A DNA stretch of 64,000 nt, taken from positions 36,008 through 100,007 of the forward strand of contig NZ_JBQJIK010000020.1 in assembly GCF_052078665.1 (NCBI RefSeq). The letters run 5' to 3'. Position 1 is the stretch's first letter; every line of letters starts with the position of its first letter. Position numbers and translations under genes: made by a program. Source of the stretch: Inquilinus sp052078665. Lineage in GTDB: Bacteria > Pseudomonadota > Alphaproteobacteria > DSM-16000 > Inquilinaceae. This document shows positions 24,192 to 33,259 of the stretch, piece after piece. The notes below the pieces were generated by a model, which was given only the letters and a program-made list of their open reading frames with translations, did not search any database and was not told the origin of the DNA.

Positions 24192-25091
24192 ATGAGCAAC
24201 GTCATCGTCGTCACCGGCGCGTCCAGCGGCTTCGGCCTGATGGCCGCCCGCGCTTTGGCCCATGCCGGCCACACCGTCTATGCCAGCATGCGCGACACCG
24301 CCGGCCGCAACGCGCCGCAGGTGGCCGAGGTCCAGGCCTATGCGAAGGAGCACGGCGTCGACCTGCGCACGGTCGAGCTCGACGTCGCGTCGCAGCCCTC
24401 GGCCGATGCGGCGATCGCCCGGATCATCGCCGATAACGGGCGGCTCGACGTCGTCGTCCACAATGCCGGCCACATGGTCTACGGCCCGGCCGAGGCCTTC
24501 ACGCCGGAGCAGCTGGCCCAGCTCTACGACATCAACGTGCTGAGCACGCAGCGGGTCAACCGCGCCGCCCTGCCGCAGCTGCGCCAGCAGGGCAAGGGGC
24601 TGCTGGTCTGGGTTTCGTCCAGCAGCTCGCGCGGCGGCACGCCGCCCTATCTGGCGCCATATTTCGCCGCCAAGGCGGGGATGGACGCGCTGGCCGTCAG
24701 CTATGCCGGCGAGCTGGCGCGCTGGGGCATCGAGACCTCGATCATCGTGCCCGGCGCCTTCACCAAGGGCACCAACCACTTCGCCCATTCCGGCACGCCG
24801 GCCGACACGGCGCGGGCCGAGGAATACGCCAAGGGCCCGACCGCCGATTTCGGCGAGGTCGCCTTCAAGGGCCTGGCGGCGCTGGAGCCGGCCGACGCCG
24901 ACCCGCAGGCGGTGGCGGACGCCATCGTCAAGGTGGTCGACACCCCGTTCGGCAAGCGCCCGTTCCGAGTCCATATCGACCCGTCGCAGGACGGCGCCGA
25001 GGTCGTCAACGGCGTCGCCGATCGGGTGCGGGCCGAGCTGCTGCGGCGGATCGGGCTCGAGGACATCCTGACGCCGCGGTCGATCGGCTGA
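24192..25091 (+). CDS. Short-chain dehydrogenase/reductase
   Basis: The 299-residue SDR has 'VVTGASSGFGLMAARALA', 'VHNAGHMVYGP', 'WVSSSSSRG' and 'YLAPYFAAKAGMDAL', with the Tyr-x3-Lys catalytic pair read as Tyr-Phe-Ala-Ala-Lys. The longer C-terminal part matches retinol-dehydrogenase-like SDRs. It follows the first SDR closely and is preceded by GGAGAG, so it belongs to the same unit. The substrate is unknown. Confidence 0.9.
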   Translation: MSNVIVVTGASSGFGLMAARALAHAGHTVYASMRDTAGRNAPQVAEVQAYAKEHGVDLRTVELDVASQPSADAAIARIIADNGRLDVVVHNAGHMVYGPAEAFTPEQLAQLYDINVLSTQRVNRAALPQLRQQGKGLLVWVSSSSSRGGTPPYLAPYFAAKAGMDALAVSYAGELARWGIETSIIVPGAFTKGTNHFAHSGTPADTARAEEYAKGPTADFGEVAFKGLAALEPADADPQAVADAIVKVVDTPFGKRPFRVHIDPSQDGAEVVNGVADRVRAELLRRIGLEDILTPRSIG

Positions 25092-25192
25092 GCGCCGGCC
25101 AGATCGGCCTGGACGGGACCGGCGGCAGCGGTATCGTGCGGAAGCCGATAACGAAGCCGCAGCCCGATCCGGGCCGATCCGACGGAGGACCA

Positions 25193-26119
25193 ATGCCCGA
25201 CATCCGCATTCTCGCCAGCGGCCTCCAGTTCCCCGAGGGGCCGGTGGCGGAGGCCGACGGCTCCGTCCTGCTCGTCGAGATCCAGCGCGAGACCGTCAGC
25301 CGGGTCCGGCCCGACGGCACGGTCGAGGTGGTGGCGCAGCTCGGCGGCGGTCCCAACGGTCTCGCGCTGGGGCCGGACGGCGCGCTCTATGTCTGCAACA
25401 ACGGCGGCTTCCTGTTCCATCACGACGGCGGCTTCAACCGCATGCGCCGCGGCGTGCATCCGCACTACACCAGCGGCCGGATCGAACGCCTCGACCTCGC
25501 CACCGGCGAGGTCCGCACCCTCTATGATCGCTGCGGCGACCACCCGCTGCGCGGCCCGAACGACATCGTTTTCGACCGGTCGGGCGGCTTCTACTTCACC
25601 GATTACGGCAAGCATCGCGAGCGCGAGCGGGACTATGGCGGGCTGTATTACGGCCGGGCCGACGGGTCGCGCATCGTCGAGGTCGCCTATCCGATGGAGA
25701 CGCCGAACGGCGTCGGCCTGTCGCCGGACGATTCGGTCGTCTATGTGTCGGAGACCGAGACCGGCCGCCTCTGGGCCTTCGACCTCGAGGCGCCGGGGCA
25801 GCCGAAGCGGCACCCGTTTCCGTCGCCGCATGGCGGCCGGCTGGTGTGCGGCCTGCCGGGCTACCAGCGCTTCGACAGCCTGGCCGTCGATGCCCGGGGC
25901 AACATCTGCGTCGCCACGCTGATCACCGGCTGCATCACCGTGATCGCCCCGGACGGCACCGTGCTGGACCAGGTGATGCTGCCGGACGATCCGATCGTGA
26001 CCAACATCTGCTTCGGCGGGCCGGACCGGAGGACCGCCTACATCACCCTGTCCGGCACCGGGCGGCTGGCGGCGATGGAATGGCCGGAGCCGGGAAGCCC
26101 GCTGGCCTTTTCCCGATAG
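25193..26119 (+). CDS. SMP-30/gluconolactonase-family hydrolase
   Basis: The 308-residue six-bladed beta-propeller has 'GLQFPEGPV' (metal-ligand Glu), 'LRGPNDIVFDRSGGFYFTDYG' (ligand Asn) and 'ETPNGVGLSPDDSVVYVSET', the SMP-30/LRE-like core. These enzymes open sugar or aryl lactones in a metal-dependent reaction. The ATG at 25193 was chosen because GGAGGA lies 4 bases upstream. It is convergent with murI, with only 3 bases between the stops. Confidence 0.9.
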   Translation: MPDIRILASGLQFPEGPVAEADGSVLLVEIQRETVSRVRPDGTVEVVAQLGGGPNGLALGPDGALYVCNNGGFLFHHDGGFNRMRRGVHPHYTSGRIERLDLATGEVRTLYDRCGDHPLRGPNDIVFDRSGGFYFTDYGKHRERERDYGGLYYGRADGSRIVEVAYPMETPNGVGLSPDDSVVYVSETETGRLWAFDLEAPGQPKRHPFPSPHGGRLVCGLPGYQRFDSLAVDARGNICVATLITGCITVIAPDGTVLDQVMLPDDPIVTNICFGGPDRRTAYITLSGTGRLAAMEWPEPGSPLAFSR

Positions 26120-26122
26120 GGT

Positions 26123-26998
26123 TCAAGGCACCCCGGCCAGCGCCTCCGCCCCGATCGGCCGGAACGGCGCCGGGCGGCCGTGGAAGCGGGTGGCGAGAGT
26201 GGAGACCTGATCCGCATCCCCGGTGGTGAAGAACAGCGGCGGTGTTTCGGCCCCGCCGGCGGTGTCGAATTCCGGGTGGCGCTGCAGATAGGCCTTCAGG
26301 CTGCGGGCGGTGATGTCGGGCTGGGACAGCATCTCGACGCCCGGCGGCAGCGTCTCGGCGAACAGGCCGGCGACCAGCGGGTAGTGGGTGCAGCCCAGGA
26401 TCACCGCGTCCGGCGGCACGCCCTTGAGCTGCCGCATCAGCAGGGCCGAATAGCGCCGCACGGCGCGGCGCAGCACCGGCTCCGGCGCCGCCCGCTCGAT
26501 CAGCGTCACCAGCACCGGGCAGGCCTGCTGCACCACCGTGATCTCGGGCGCGCGCTTGCCGATCTCCTCGACGAAGGCGCCGGTCCGCACCGTGTGGCGG
26601 GTGGCGAAGATGGCGACCGTGCGCGGCTCGCCGCGATGCCGGCCGGTGCGGATGTCGGCCATCCAGGGCACGCCGGTGATCGCCTCCACCATCGGCACCA
26701 GCACGCCGATCACCCGCCGGTCGGGATGGTGCTGCGGCAGCCAGCTCTGCTGCAGCCGGCGCAGCCCGGTGGCTGCGGCGGTGTTGCAGGCCAGGACCAC
26801 CAGTCGGCAGCCCAGGCCGAACAGCCGCTCCACCGCCGCCACGGTCAGGCGGTAGATCTCCTCCGGCTCGCGGTTGCCGTAGGGGGCGTGGCCGTGGTCG
26901 CCGAGATAGAGGAAGCGCTGCTGCGGCAGGTGCCGGGTCAGCGCCTGCAGCACCGTCAGCCCGCCATGTCCCGAATCGAAAACCCCGATCATCCGCAT
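26123..26998 (-). CDS. murI: Glutamate racemase
   Basis: MurI interconverts L- and D-glutamate to supply peptidoglycan. The 291-residue protein shows the two cysteine motifs of the cofactor-independent racemase, 'LACNTAAATGL' and 'ILGCTHYPLV', plus the N-terminal 'GVFDSGHGGL'. The length is slightly above the family norm of about 265. It is a single-gene unit. Confidence 0.92.
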   Translation of the reverse strand: MRMIGVFDSGHGGLTVLQALTRHLPQQRFLYLGDHGHAPYGNREPEEIYRLTVAAVERLFGLGCRLVVLACNTAAATGLRRLQQSWLPQHHPDRRVIGVLVPMVEAITGVPWMADIRTGRHRGEPRTVAIFATRHTVRTGAFVEEIGKRAPEITVVQQACPVLVTLIERAAPEPVLRRAVRRYSALLMRQLKGVPPDAVILGCTHYPLVAGLFAETLPPGVEMLSQPDITARSLKAYLQRHPEFDTAGGAETPPLFFTTGDADQVSTLATRFHGRPAPFRPIGAEALAGVP

Positions 26999-27182
26999 CC
27001 CCGTGATCCTGCCCAGGCGGTAGCGGATGTCGAGGGCATTCTCAAGGCGTTCGGGCCGCCCGCGGTTGACCGCGGCCCGGCCCGCCGATAGCCTGCCGGC
27101 ATGATCCGTCGTCCTCGCCCCGCTCCGCGATACGGTGCCCCGCCCTTCTGAGGCGGCGGGGACGATGTTTCATGCCCATCCC

Positions 27183-27249
27183 ATGCCGCCGGTTCCGGCG
27201 GCATTTCCATGTGGGGTCTCCGGAGCCGTGCGGCGCCATCAGGAGACCC
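27183..27249 (+). promoter_or_regulatory. Structured leader upstream of the acetyltransferase
   Basis: Two strong hairpins lie just before the start at 27253. The first is a 10-bp perfect stem with a TT loop (27183-27204). The second is an 8-bp stem (27214-27221 with 27242-27249) whose 3' arm contains the AGGAG ribosome-binding site. The second hairpin would hide the site. I do not recognise a known riboswitch class. Confidence 0.5.
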
Positions 27250-27252
27250 GAC

Positions 27253-27741
27253 ATGCCGCCCATCTTTATCCGCCCGGCCCGTCCGGACGAGCACGCCGCC
27301 CTCTGCGTCCTGTTCGCCGAGCTCGACCGCTTTCACCGCGAGATCCGGCCCGATCTCTTCGTCGAGCCGGAGGGCCCGGTGCGCAGCCCGGAGCTGGTCG
27401 CCGGCCTGATCGCGGGGCCCGGCAGCGCCATCCTGGTCGCCGACGACGGCGGCGCCCTGGCCGGCCTCGCCACGCTGATCGAACGGACGGTCGCGGCCAA
27501 TGCGGTCCGGCCGGAGCGCCGCATCGCCGAGATCGACAATCTGGTGGTGATGCCGGGCCACCGCCGCCGCGGCATCGCCGGGCTGCTGCTGCGCCATGCC
27601 GAGGACTGGGCGCGGGGCCGCGGCATCGGCACCCTCGAGCTCGGCGTCTGGGAGTTCAACGTCGGGGCCGTGGCCTGCTACGAGGCGGCCGGCTTCGCGC
27701 CGACCACCCGCCGCCTGAGCAAGGCCGTGGCGCCGCCTTAG
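27253..27741 (+). CDS. GNAT-family N-acetyltransferase
   Basis: The 162-residue acetyltransferase begins 'IFIRPARPDEHAAL' and has the acetyl-CoA motif A 'IDNLVVMPGHRRRGIAGLLLRHAE' and motif B 'YEAAGFAP'. The acceptor is unknown. The ATG at 27253 has AGGAG upstream; that site lies in the 3' arm of a hairpin. The frame upstream of 27253 is not GNAT-like. Confidence 0.88.
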   Translation: MPPIFIRPARPDEHAALCVLFAELDRFHREIRPDLFVEPEGPVRSPELVAGLIAGPGSAILVADDGGALAGLATLIERTVAANAVRPERRIAEIDNLVVMPGHRRRGIAGLLLRHAEDWARGRGIGTLELGVWEFNVGAVACYEAAGFAPTTRRLSKAVAPP

Positions 27742-27772
27742 CCGGGCTGCGTCCGGCCGCGCCACCGCCGTC

Positions 27773-30277
27773 TCAAGGCGACGGCGGTTCGCCGAATCGG
27801 CCGCGCAATCCCTCCGCGAAGGCCGAAAGCGCGTTGGCGAGCTGGTGTGCGACTGCGGGCGGCGGGAGCGGCAGTTTGAGGCTTCGTGTCCCCGTGGTCG
27901 GATCGTGCTCGATCCAGGGATGCGCTGGCGCATCCGCATCCTTCGTTGCCGCCACGGCCGCGACGAGCTGCACCGCCATCTGCGCCAGGGCCTGCCAGGG
28001 GTCGGCGTGCGATCCATGCGGCGGGGCCGCATCGGCCTTCGCAGGCGCGACCGCGATCCCGGCCCCCATTTCCTCCGCGGCTTCGGCGGCTTCGGCAGCG
28101 TCGACGCCGTCCACGCCCGCCACGGCTCCGGCCTCCTCGGCCGGCGTTACGGTTTCGCCCTGGCCCATCTGCCCGGTGACGGATTCCACATCCTTCATGA
28201 ATCGGGTGAGGCGCGAGCCGCCGAGCGAGATGCTGCTGGCGCCGCCGTCGAGAATTCCGGCCGACAGGGACCGCTTGAAGGCCAGCACCGACAGCATGCC
28301 CTCCTCGATGGTTCCTTTCGCCACGAAATTGATCACCCGAACCGGCCGCGTCTGGCCCATGCGGTGGATCCGCGCGATACGCTGCTCGAGCAGCGCCGGA
28401 TTCCACGGCAGGTCGAAATTCACCAGGGTCGAGGCGTGCTGTAGATTGAGGCCGGAGGCGCCGGCATCGGTCGACAGGAACACCCGGCACGCCGGATCGT
28501 CGCGGAACCGCTCGATCAGGGCCGGACGCTTCTCCGACGGCACGCCGCCATGGAAGCTGACATAGCCGATCCCCTGCGCTTCGAGGCGCCGGATGACGAT
28601 GTCGTGGCTGCGCGTCCATTGCGAGAACACCACCGCCTTGGCGTCCGGGTCCGCGAACAGATCGGCGAACAGCGCCGCCAGTTCGTCGGCCTTGACCCCG
28701 TGATCGGTTTCCCGATCGAGGAGATAGGTGCTGTTGCACGACATGCGCATGTTCTGGAGAGCGCAGGTCAGTCGCCGTTGATCCTTGTCCGACAGAAACT
28801 TCATCCTGCGCCAACGCTGGATGATGCGGGCCACCGAGTCGGCATTCTCCTGGTGATGGGCCATCTGCCCTTCGGTCATCGGGACCAGGAGAGTCTGGTC
28901 GGTCCGGCTCGGCAATTGCCGCAGCACCTCGGATTTGCGCCGGCGGATCATGACCGGCGCCAAGGTCTGGCCGATCTTCTCGAGCCCGTCATAGCCCGTG
29001 ACCCGGCCTCCCTCATCCTTGACCTGATGCTCGTAGAGCAGCTTCCAGATCGGCCCCAGCCGGTATTGATCGATGAACTGGACGATCGAAACCAGCTCTT
29101 CCAGCTTGTTTTCCAGGGGCGTGCCGGTCAGCACGATCGCATAAGGGCTGTCGATTCGCTTCAGGGCGCGGGCGGCGATGGTGTTCCAGTTCTTCACCCG
29201 CTGCGCCTCGTCGACGATCACGAGATCCGGCTCCCAGTCGGCGATCAGGTCGAGATCGGGCGCCAGCCTCTCGTAATTGGTGATCTTGCAGAAGTCGTCG
29301 AGGGCGTAGTCCTTCCGGCGTTGCGCCCGGCCGCCGCCGATGACCCGCGCCGCGGTCTCGTCCCGCCGGCCGGAGAAGCGCAGAATCTCGCTCTGCCATT
29401 GGTATTTCAGCGAGGCCGGGCAGACCACCAGCACCTTCGCCAGGCCGAAATGGCGCGCCAGGATTTCCATGGCCGCGATCGCCTGGATCGTCTTGCCCAA
29501 TCCCATTTCGTCGCCGATCAGCGCCCGCCCGGCCCGGACCGCGAACAGCGCGCCTTCGGCCTGGTAGGGATAGAGCGGCACCTGCAGCAGGTTCGAGAAC
29601 CCGGGATCGGCAGCGCCTTTCGGGAACAGCTGCTCGAGCCGTTCGGCGCGCCGAACGGCGTCGCGCCGTCCGGCGATGAAATCGAGGGCATCGTCATAGG
29701 CCCGCAACTCGTGCCCGCTGTTCGAGGCGGCGGCCAGGAAGGCTTCGATTTCGCCGAAGCGGTCATCCCGCAGCACCCCGCCCTGTCCGGTGTCGAACAG
29801 GCCTTCCGCTGCTTCGGCCACCTGCTGCGGACAATCCGTTCCGGCCCGGAAATAGATGCGGCGGCCGCCGTCGTTGCGCAGATACAACTCGGAAAACGCC
29901 GGCCGGTAGCCGCGCGCGAACGCGGTCTTCGCCCCGCGCTTCTGCGCCAACTGAGCCAGCGTGAACTCGATGTGCTTGCAGGTGCCCAATTCATTGGTCG
30001 TGTAGTCGGGGCAGCTGCAGTAGTTGCCGCCGGGACCCGGTCCTCGGATGACCACGCGGTAACTCGACCTCGAAACCGGATTGCCAATCCGGAATTCGGA
30101 GAAGAACGGCTCGTTCGTCAGGTTTTCGAGCGTGAAGGCCTGCTCGCGGCCGAATTGGCGGCGCAAAGCCCGCTGCCATTCCACCGGCGACAGATCGGCG
30201 GGCTGCAGGGTGCGCGAGAGTTTCGCTTCTTTGCGTGGCTTGGCCACGGGCTTCGGGGCTCGTCGCGTGGCGGTCAT
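27773..30277 (-). CDS. SNF2-family helicase with N-terminal SWIM zinc finger
   Basis: The 834-residue protein carries a SWIM finger at about residues 87-102 (Cys-x-Cys ... Cys-x-His in 'YCSCPDYTTNELGTCKHIEF'). A Swi2/Snf2 ATPase follows, with Walker A 'GDEMGLGKT' (255-263), a DEAQ box (356-359) and the C-terminal helicase lobe with 'RIARIHRMGQTRPV'. A Glu/Ala-rich low-complexity segment (about 710-750) and a C-terminal tail end it. It is a DNA translocase that remodels protein-DNA complexes and may act in repair or defence. It stands alone between acetyltransferase genes. Confidence 0.92.
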   Translation of the reverse strand: MTATRRAPKPVAKPRKEAKLSRTLQPADLSPVEWQRALRRQFGREQAFTLENLTNEPFFSEFRIGNPVSRSSYRVVIRGPGPGGNYCSCPDYTTNELGTCKHIEFTLAQLAQKRGAKTAFARGYRPAFSELYLRNDGGRRIYFRAGTDCPQQVAEAAEGLFDTGQGGVLRDDRFGEIEAFLAAASNSGHELRAYDDALDFIAGRRDAVRRAERLEQLFPKGAADPGFSNLLQVPLYPYQAEGALFAVRAGRALIGDEMGLGKTIQAIAAMEILARHFGLAKVLVVCPASLKYQWQSEILRFSGRRDETAARVIGGGRAQRRKDYALDDFCKITNYERLAPDLDLIADWEPDLVIVDEAQRVKNWNTIAARALKRIDSPYAIVLTGTPLENKLEELVSIVQFIDQYRLGPIWKLLYEHQVKDEGGRVTGYDGLEKIGQTLAPVMIRRRKSEVLRQLPSRTDQTLLVPMTEGQMAHHQENADSVARIIQRWRRMKFLSDKDQRRLTCALQNMRMSCNSTYLLDRETDHGVKADELAALFADLFADPDAKAVVFSQWTRSHDIVIRRLEAQGIGYVSFHGGVPSEKRPALIERFRDDPACRVFLSTDAGASGLNLQHASTLVNFDLPWNPALLEQRIARIHRMGQTRPVRVINFVAKGTIEEGMLSVLAFKRSLSAGILDGGASSISLGGSRLTRFMKDVESVTGQMGQGETVTPAEEAGAVAGVDGVDAAEAAEAAEEMGAGIAVAPAKADAAPPHGSHADPWQALAQMAVQLVAAVAATKDADAPAHPWIEHDPTTGTRSLKLPLPPPAVAHQLANALSAFAEGLRGRFGEPPSP

Positions 30278-30308
30278 GGATGTCCGGTCGGTTCGGCGGG
30301 ATGAGGGG

Positions 30309-30878
30309 CTATTCGGGTGAAGGGGCAGACTTTATCCGATCTCGCCCCCGCCAGTCTTCAAGGCTCTGGCCCCAGATCTCGACCTTGGCGTCGATCGGCG
30401 CCGGCAGCCGGTCCAGGCCGCGGAAGCGCGAGCCGAGCCGGCGCGCCACCGCCTTGGACGGCTCGTTCTCCGACGCGATGCAGTGGATCACCTCGGTCCA
30501 GCCGAGATGGTCGAAGGCCCAGTCGATCGTCGCCGAGGCGCCTTCGGTGGCGTAGCCCTTGCCCCAGGCGGCGCGACACAGGGTCCAGCCGACCTCGGTG
30601 CCCGGCCAGCCCTCCGGCTGCCAGGGGCCGAGCCGGCCGATCCAGCGTCCGGTCGTCTTCTCGATCACCGAGAAATTGGCGAAGCCCTGGATCGTCCACG
30701 CGCCGGCCATGGTGAGGAAGCCGCGCCAGGCCACGGTGCGCAGTTGCACGCCGCCGATGAAGCGCGCGGCCTCCGGATCGGCCATCAACTCGGCCCAGCC
30801 GTCGAAATCCTCGGCCCTGGGTGGGCGCAGGATCAGCCGGGCGGTCTCCAGCACCGGTGCGGGCTCCGGGGTCGGCAT
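30309..30878 (-). CDS. GNAT-family acetyltransferase (RimJ/RimL-like)
   Basis: The 189-residue protein has 'LETARLILRPPRAEDFDGWAELMADP', typical of the RimJ/RimL group, then 'GWTLCRAAWGKGYATEGASATIDWAFDHLG' as the acetyl-CoA motif. The target is a protein N-terminus or a small molecule. The ATG at 30878 has AGGAGG six bases upstream; the longer frame to 31637 is not homologous. It lies 31 bases after the SNF2 gene start and is transcribed the same way. Confidence 0.9.
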   Translation of the reverse strand: MPTPEPAPVLETARLILRPPRAEDFDGWAELMADPEAARFIGGVQLRTVAWRGFLTMAGAWTIQGFANFSVIEKTTGRWIGRLGPWQPEGWPGTEVGWTLCRAAWGKGYATEGASATIDWAFDHLGWTEVIHCIASENEPSKAVARRLGSRFRGLDRLPAPIDAKVEIWGQSLEDWRGRDRIKSAPSPE

Positions 30879-30943
30879 GGGCGCCTCCTGAATCGGGAAG
30901 GCGCAGCAAAGACCGATCCCGGCCGGCCGGTCAAGCGGCCGGC

Positions 30944-32239
30944 CTATCGCGCGACCAGCGTATGCACGCCCGGCGGCAGCCCGATCCGTTCCCCGGTGGG
31001 CTCGAGCACCGGCGTGTCCTCGGTCGAGATCCGCCAGACCTCGACGGCGCCGCCGGGGCTGCCGTCGCGGGTGCGGTTGACACCCACGAACAGGGTCCGG
31101 CCGTCGCGGTCGAAGGCCAGGCCCTGCGGCAGGACCGCGGCGATCGGCCAATCGCCATGTGGCGTGAGCCGGCCGGTCCCGCCGTCCAGTTCGTAGAGGC
31201 TGAGCGACGCCTCGCGGGTCCAGTCGGGGGAGCCGTCCGGCTTTCCCGTTCCGCGCAGATTCGAGGTCACCAGGAAGCGGCCGTCCGGGCTGAAGGCGAT
31301 GGTCTCCGATCCCCAGCCGCCCAGGGCGATATGCGGGACAGTGTGGCGCGCCGCATCGCCGTCGCTGCCGGGCTCGGCCAGGCGGATGGTCGTCAGGATG
31401 CCTTCGCGCACCCCGAAGAAGCCTTGCGTGTCGACGCCCCATTGCAGGTCCGAGGTGACGTAGAACCGGCCGTCCGGCGAGAAGCGGCCGACGAAGGGGA
31501 ACTTGTTGGTCTGCACCCGATTGCCCCATGGGCGCATCGCTGCGACCGACCCGGCGGCGTCCCGCTCGATCGCGTAGAAGGCCACCTGGGCGCGGTCGAC
31601 CAGGTTGACGGCGATGTGGCGGCCGCCGGGGTGCCACTGCACCCAGGTGGATTTCAGCGGGATGAAGCCGCCCGACGGCGGCAGGTCGAGACCGAACCGC
31701 GTCACCGCGCCGAAGCGGCCGTCCCGCACCGGGATGAAGGAAAGCTCGCGGTCGGCATCGGTGGTGACGGCGACGATCAGGCCGCCATCGGGGCTGAGGT
31801 GGATCGCCTGCGGCCGGGTCCCGATCTTGACCTGGTCGATGACCGCGGGATCGCGGCCCGGCCGGATGTCGACCGAGCGGAGGCCGGTGCCGGGCACCAG
31901 CTCGCTCAGCTTCGTCATCCCGGGCGAGCGTGGCCGGAACGTCTCGGCGACGAAGGCGAAGCGGCCGTCCGGGGACAGGTCGAGCGATCCCGGCGGCCCG
32001 TTGGTCGAGTTCGAGACCTCCAGCGGTCTCGCGCTGAGCCGGCCTTCGGCGCCGGAGATCAGGGACAGCGTGTCGCGGTGACGCGGATCGGCCGGCCCGA
32101 GATCGCCGGTCTCGTAGACGGTCGGCACCATGTCGGTGTCGGACAGGGCGGCCAGGATGCTGCCGGGGGCGTCCTGCGCGCCGGAGGGACCCGAGGGCAC
32201 GAGCAGGCTGAGGGCGGCAAGCACGAGATGCGGTCGCAT
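30944..32239 (-). CDS. Exported beta-propeller (lactonase-like) protein
   Basis: The 431-residue protein has a signal peptide (residues 1-20, 'LVLAALSLLVPSGPSGAQ') and repeated beta-propeller blades of the type 'LSPDGRFAFVAET', 'LSPDGGLIVAVTTDAD' and 'FSPDGRFLVTSNL'. It resembles YncE/6-phosphogluconolactonase-like propellers and should fold in the periplasm. The start at 32239 places the signal at the terminus. It is divergent from a LysR gene that may control it. The activity is unknown. Confidence 0.85.
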   Translation of the reverse strand: MRPHLVLAALSLLVPSGPSGAQDAPGSILAALSDTDMVPTVYETGDLGPADPRHRDTLSLISGAEGRLSARPLEVSNSTNGPPGSLDLSPDGRFAFVAETFRPRSPGMTKLSELVPGTGLRSVDIRPGRDPAVIDQVKIGTRPQAIHLSPDGGLIVAVTTDADRELSFIPVRDGRFGAVTRFGLDLPPSGGFIPLKSTWVQWHPGGRHIAVNLVDRAQVAFYAIERDAAGSVAAMRPWGNRVQTNKFPFVGRFSPDGRFYVTSDLQWGVDTQGFFGVREGILTTIRLAEPGSDGDAARHTVPHIALGGWGSETIAFSPDGRFLVTSNLRGTGKPDGSPDWTREASLSLYELDGGTGRLTPHGDWPIAAVLPQGLAFDRDGRTLFVGVNRTRDGSPGGAVEVWRISTEDTPVLEPTGERIGLPPGVHTLVAR

Positions 32240-32347
32240 GCGGTGGTTCTCCCGTCGAAGCGGGCGCAGTGGTCTCATGTTGACCGATATTCTTCCAATC
32301 GATATCCGCTATCTGCCTATTCCTCAGGGAAATACAGTGAGGCGCCC

Positions 32348-33259
32348 ATGAACCTCGCCGCCGTCGATCTCAACCTGCTGGTCGCCTTCGATGCGCTGCT
32401 CGGCGAGGGCAGCGTCAGCGCGGCGGCGGAGCGGATCGGGCTCAGCCAGCCGGCGATGAGCAAGCGCCTGGCCCATCTGCGCCGCCTGTTCGGCGACGAT
32501 CTGTTCGTGCGCCATGCCGAGGGGGTCCGCCCCACCGAGCGGGCGCTGGACCTGGCCGACCCGATCCGGGCGGCGCTGCGCCAGATCGAGGACGCGTTGG
32601 GCGGCCTCGGGCGCTTCCAGCCGGTGCGGTCGGGCCGGGTGTTCCGGATCGCGGCCACCGATCACATCGCCGCCGTCCTGATGCCCGGCGTCATGGCCCG
32701 GCTGCGGGCCGAGGCGCCGAAGGTCTCGGTCATCCTGCGCGCCCTGCACCGGCAGGATATGGTCGAAGCGCTCGAGAAGGGTACGGTCGACCTCGCCCTG
32801 ACCATCCTGCCGGATGCCCCGGCGACGATCCGGCGTGCGCCGCTGTTCCCCGTGCGCTGGGTCTCCCTGGTCTCCGCGGACCATCCCGAGGTCCGGGACG
32901 AGCTGACGCTGGAGCTCTACCTGAAATACCCCCATCTGCTGGTCACCCATGTCGGCGACCTGAAGGGGGCTGTCGACCGGATCCTCGACGATCGCGGCCT
33001 GAAGCGGCAGGTGGCGATGAGCCTGCCCTACGCGCTGGCGGTGCCGCGCATCATCGCCGGCACGGACATGATCTCGACCCTGTCCACGCGCGTCCTGCGC
33101 ATGGCGGAGTGGCCGGGCGTCCGCGCCTTTCCCCTGCCGTTCGACCATTCGGGCTATGACGAGACGATGCTCTGGCATCGGCGGAACGACAGCGATCCGG
33201 GCCATGGCTGGCTGCGGCGCCTGTTGGCGGATGCGGGCGGCGGGCTGGCGGGCGGCTAG
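32348..33259 (+). CDS. LysR-family regulator (NodD/LeuO-like)
   Basis: The 303-residue protein begins 'NLAAVDLNLLVAFDALLGEGSVSAAAERIGLSQPAMSKRLAHLR', the helix-turn-helix of the NodD/PcaQ-like LysR branch, followed by the effector domain. The ATG at 32348 fits the family N-terminus. It is divergent from the exported beta-propeller gene, a likely target. Its stop overlaps that of the convergent LuxR-type gene by 4 bases. Confidence 0.92.
   Translation: MNLAAVDLNLLVAFDALLGEGSVSAAAERIGLSQPAMSKRLAHLRRLFGDDLFVRHAEGVRPTERALDLADPIRAALRQIEDALGGLGRFQPVRSGRVFRIAATDHIAAVLMPGVMARLRAEAPKVSVILRALHRQDMVEALEKGTVDLALTILPDAPATIRRAPLFPVRWVSLVSADHPEVRDELTLELYLKYPHLLVTHVGDLKGAVDRILDDRGLKRQVAMSLPYALAVPRIIAGTDMISTLSTRVLRMAEWPGVRAFPLPFDHSGYDETMLWHRRNDSDPGHGWLRRLLADAGGGLAGG

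Noticed and set aside
30821..33259. 812-codon plus-strand frame ending in the LysR gene
   Set aside because: LysR homology starts at 32348; the upstream part is antisense to the exported propeller gene.
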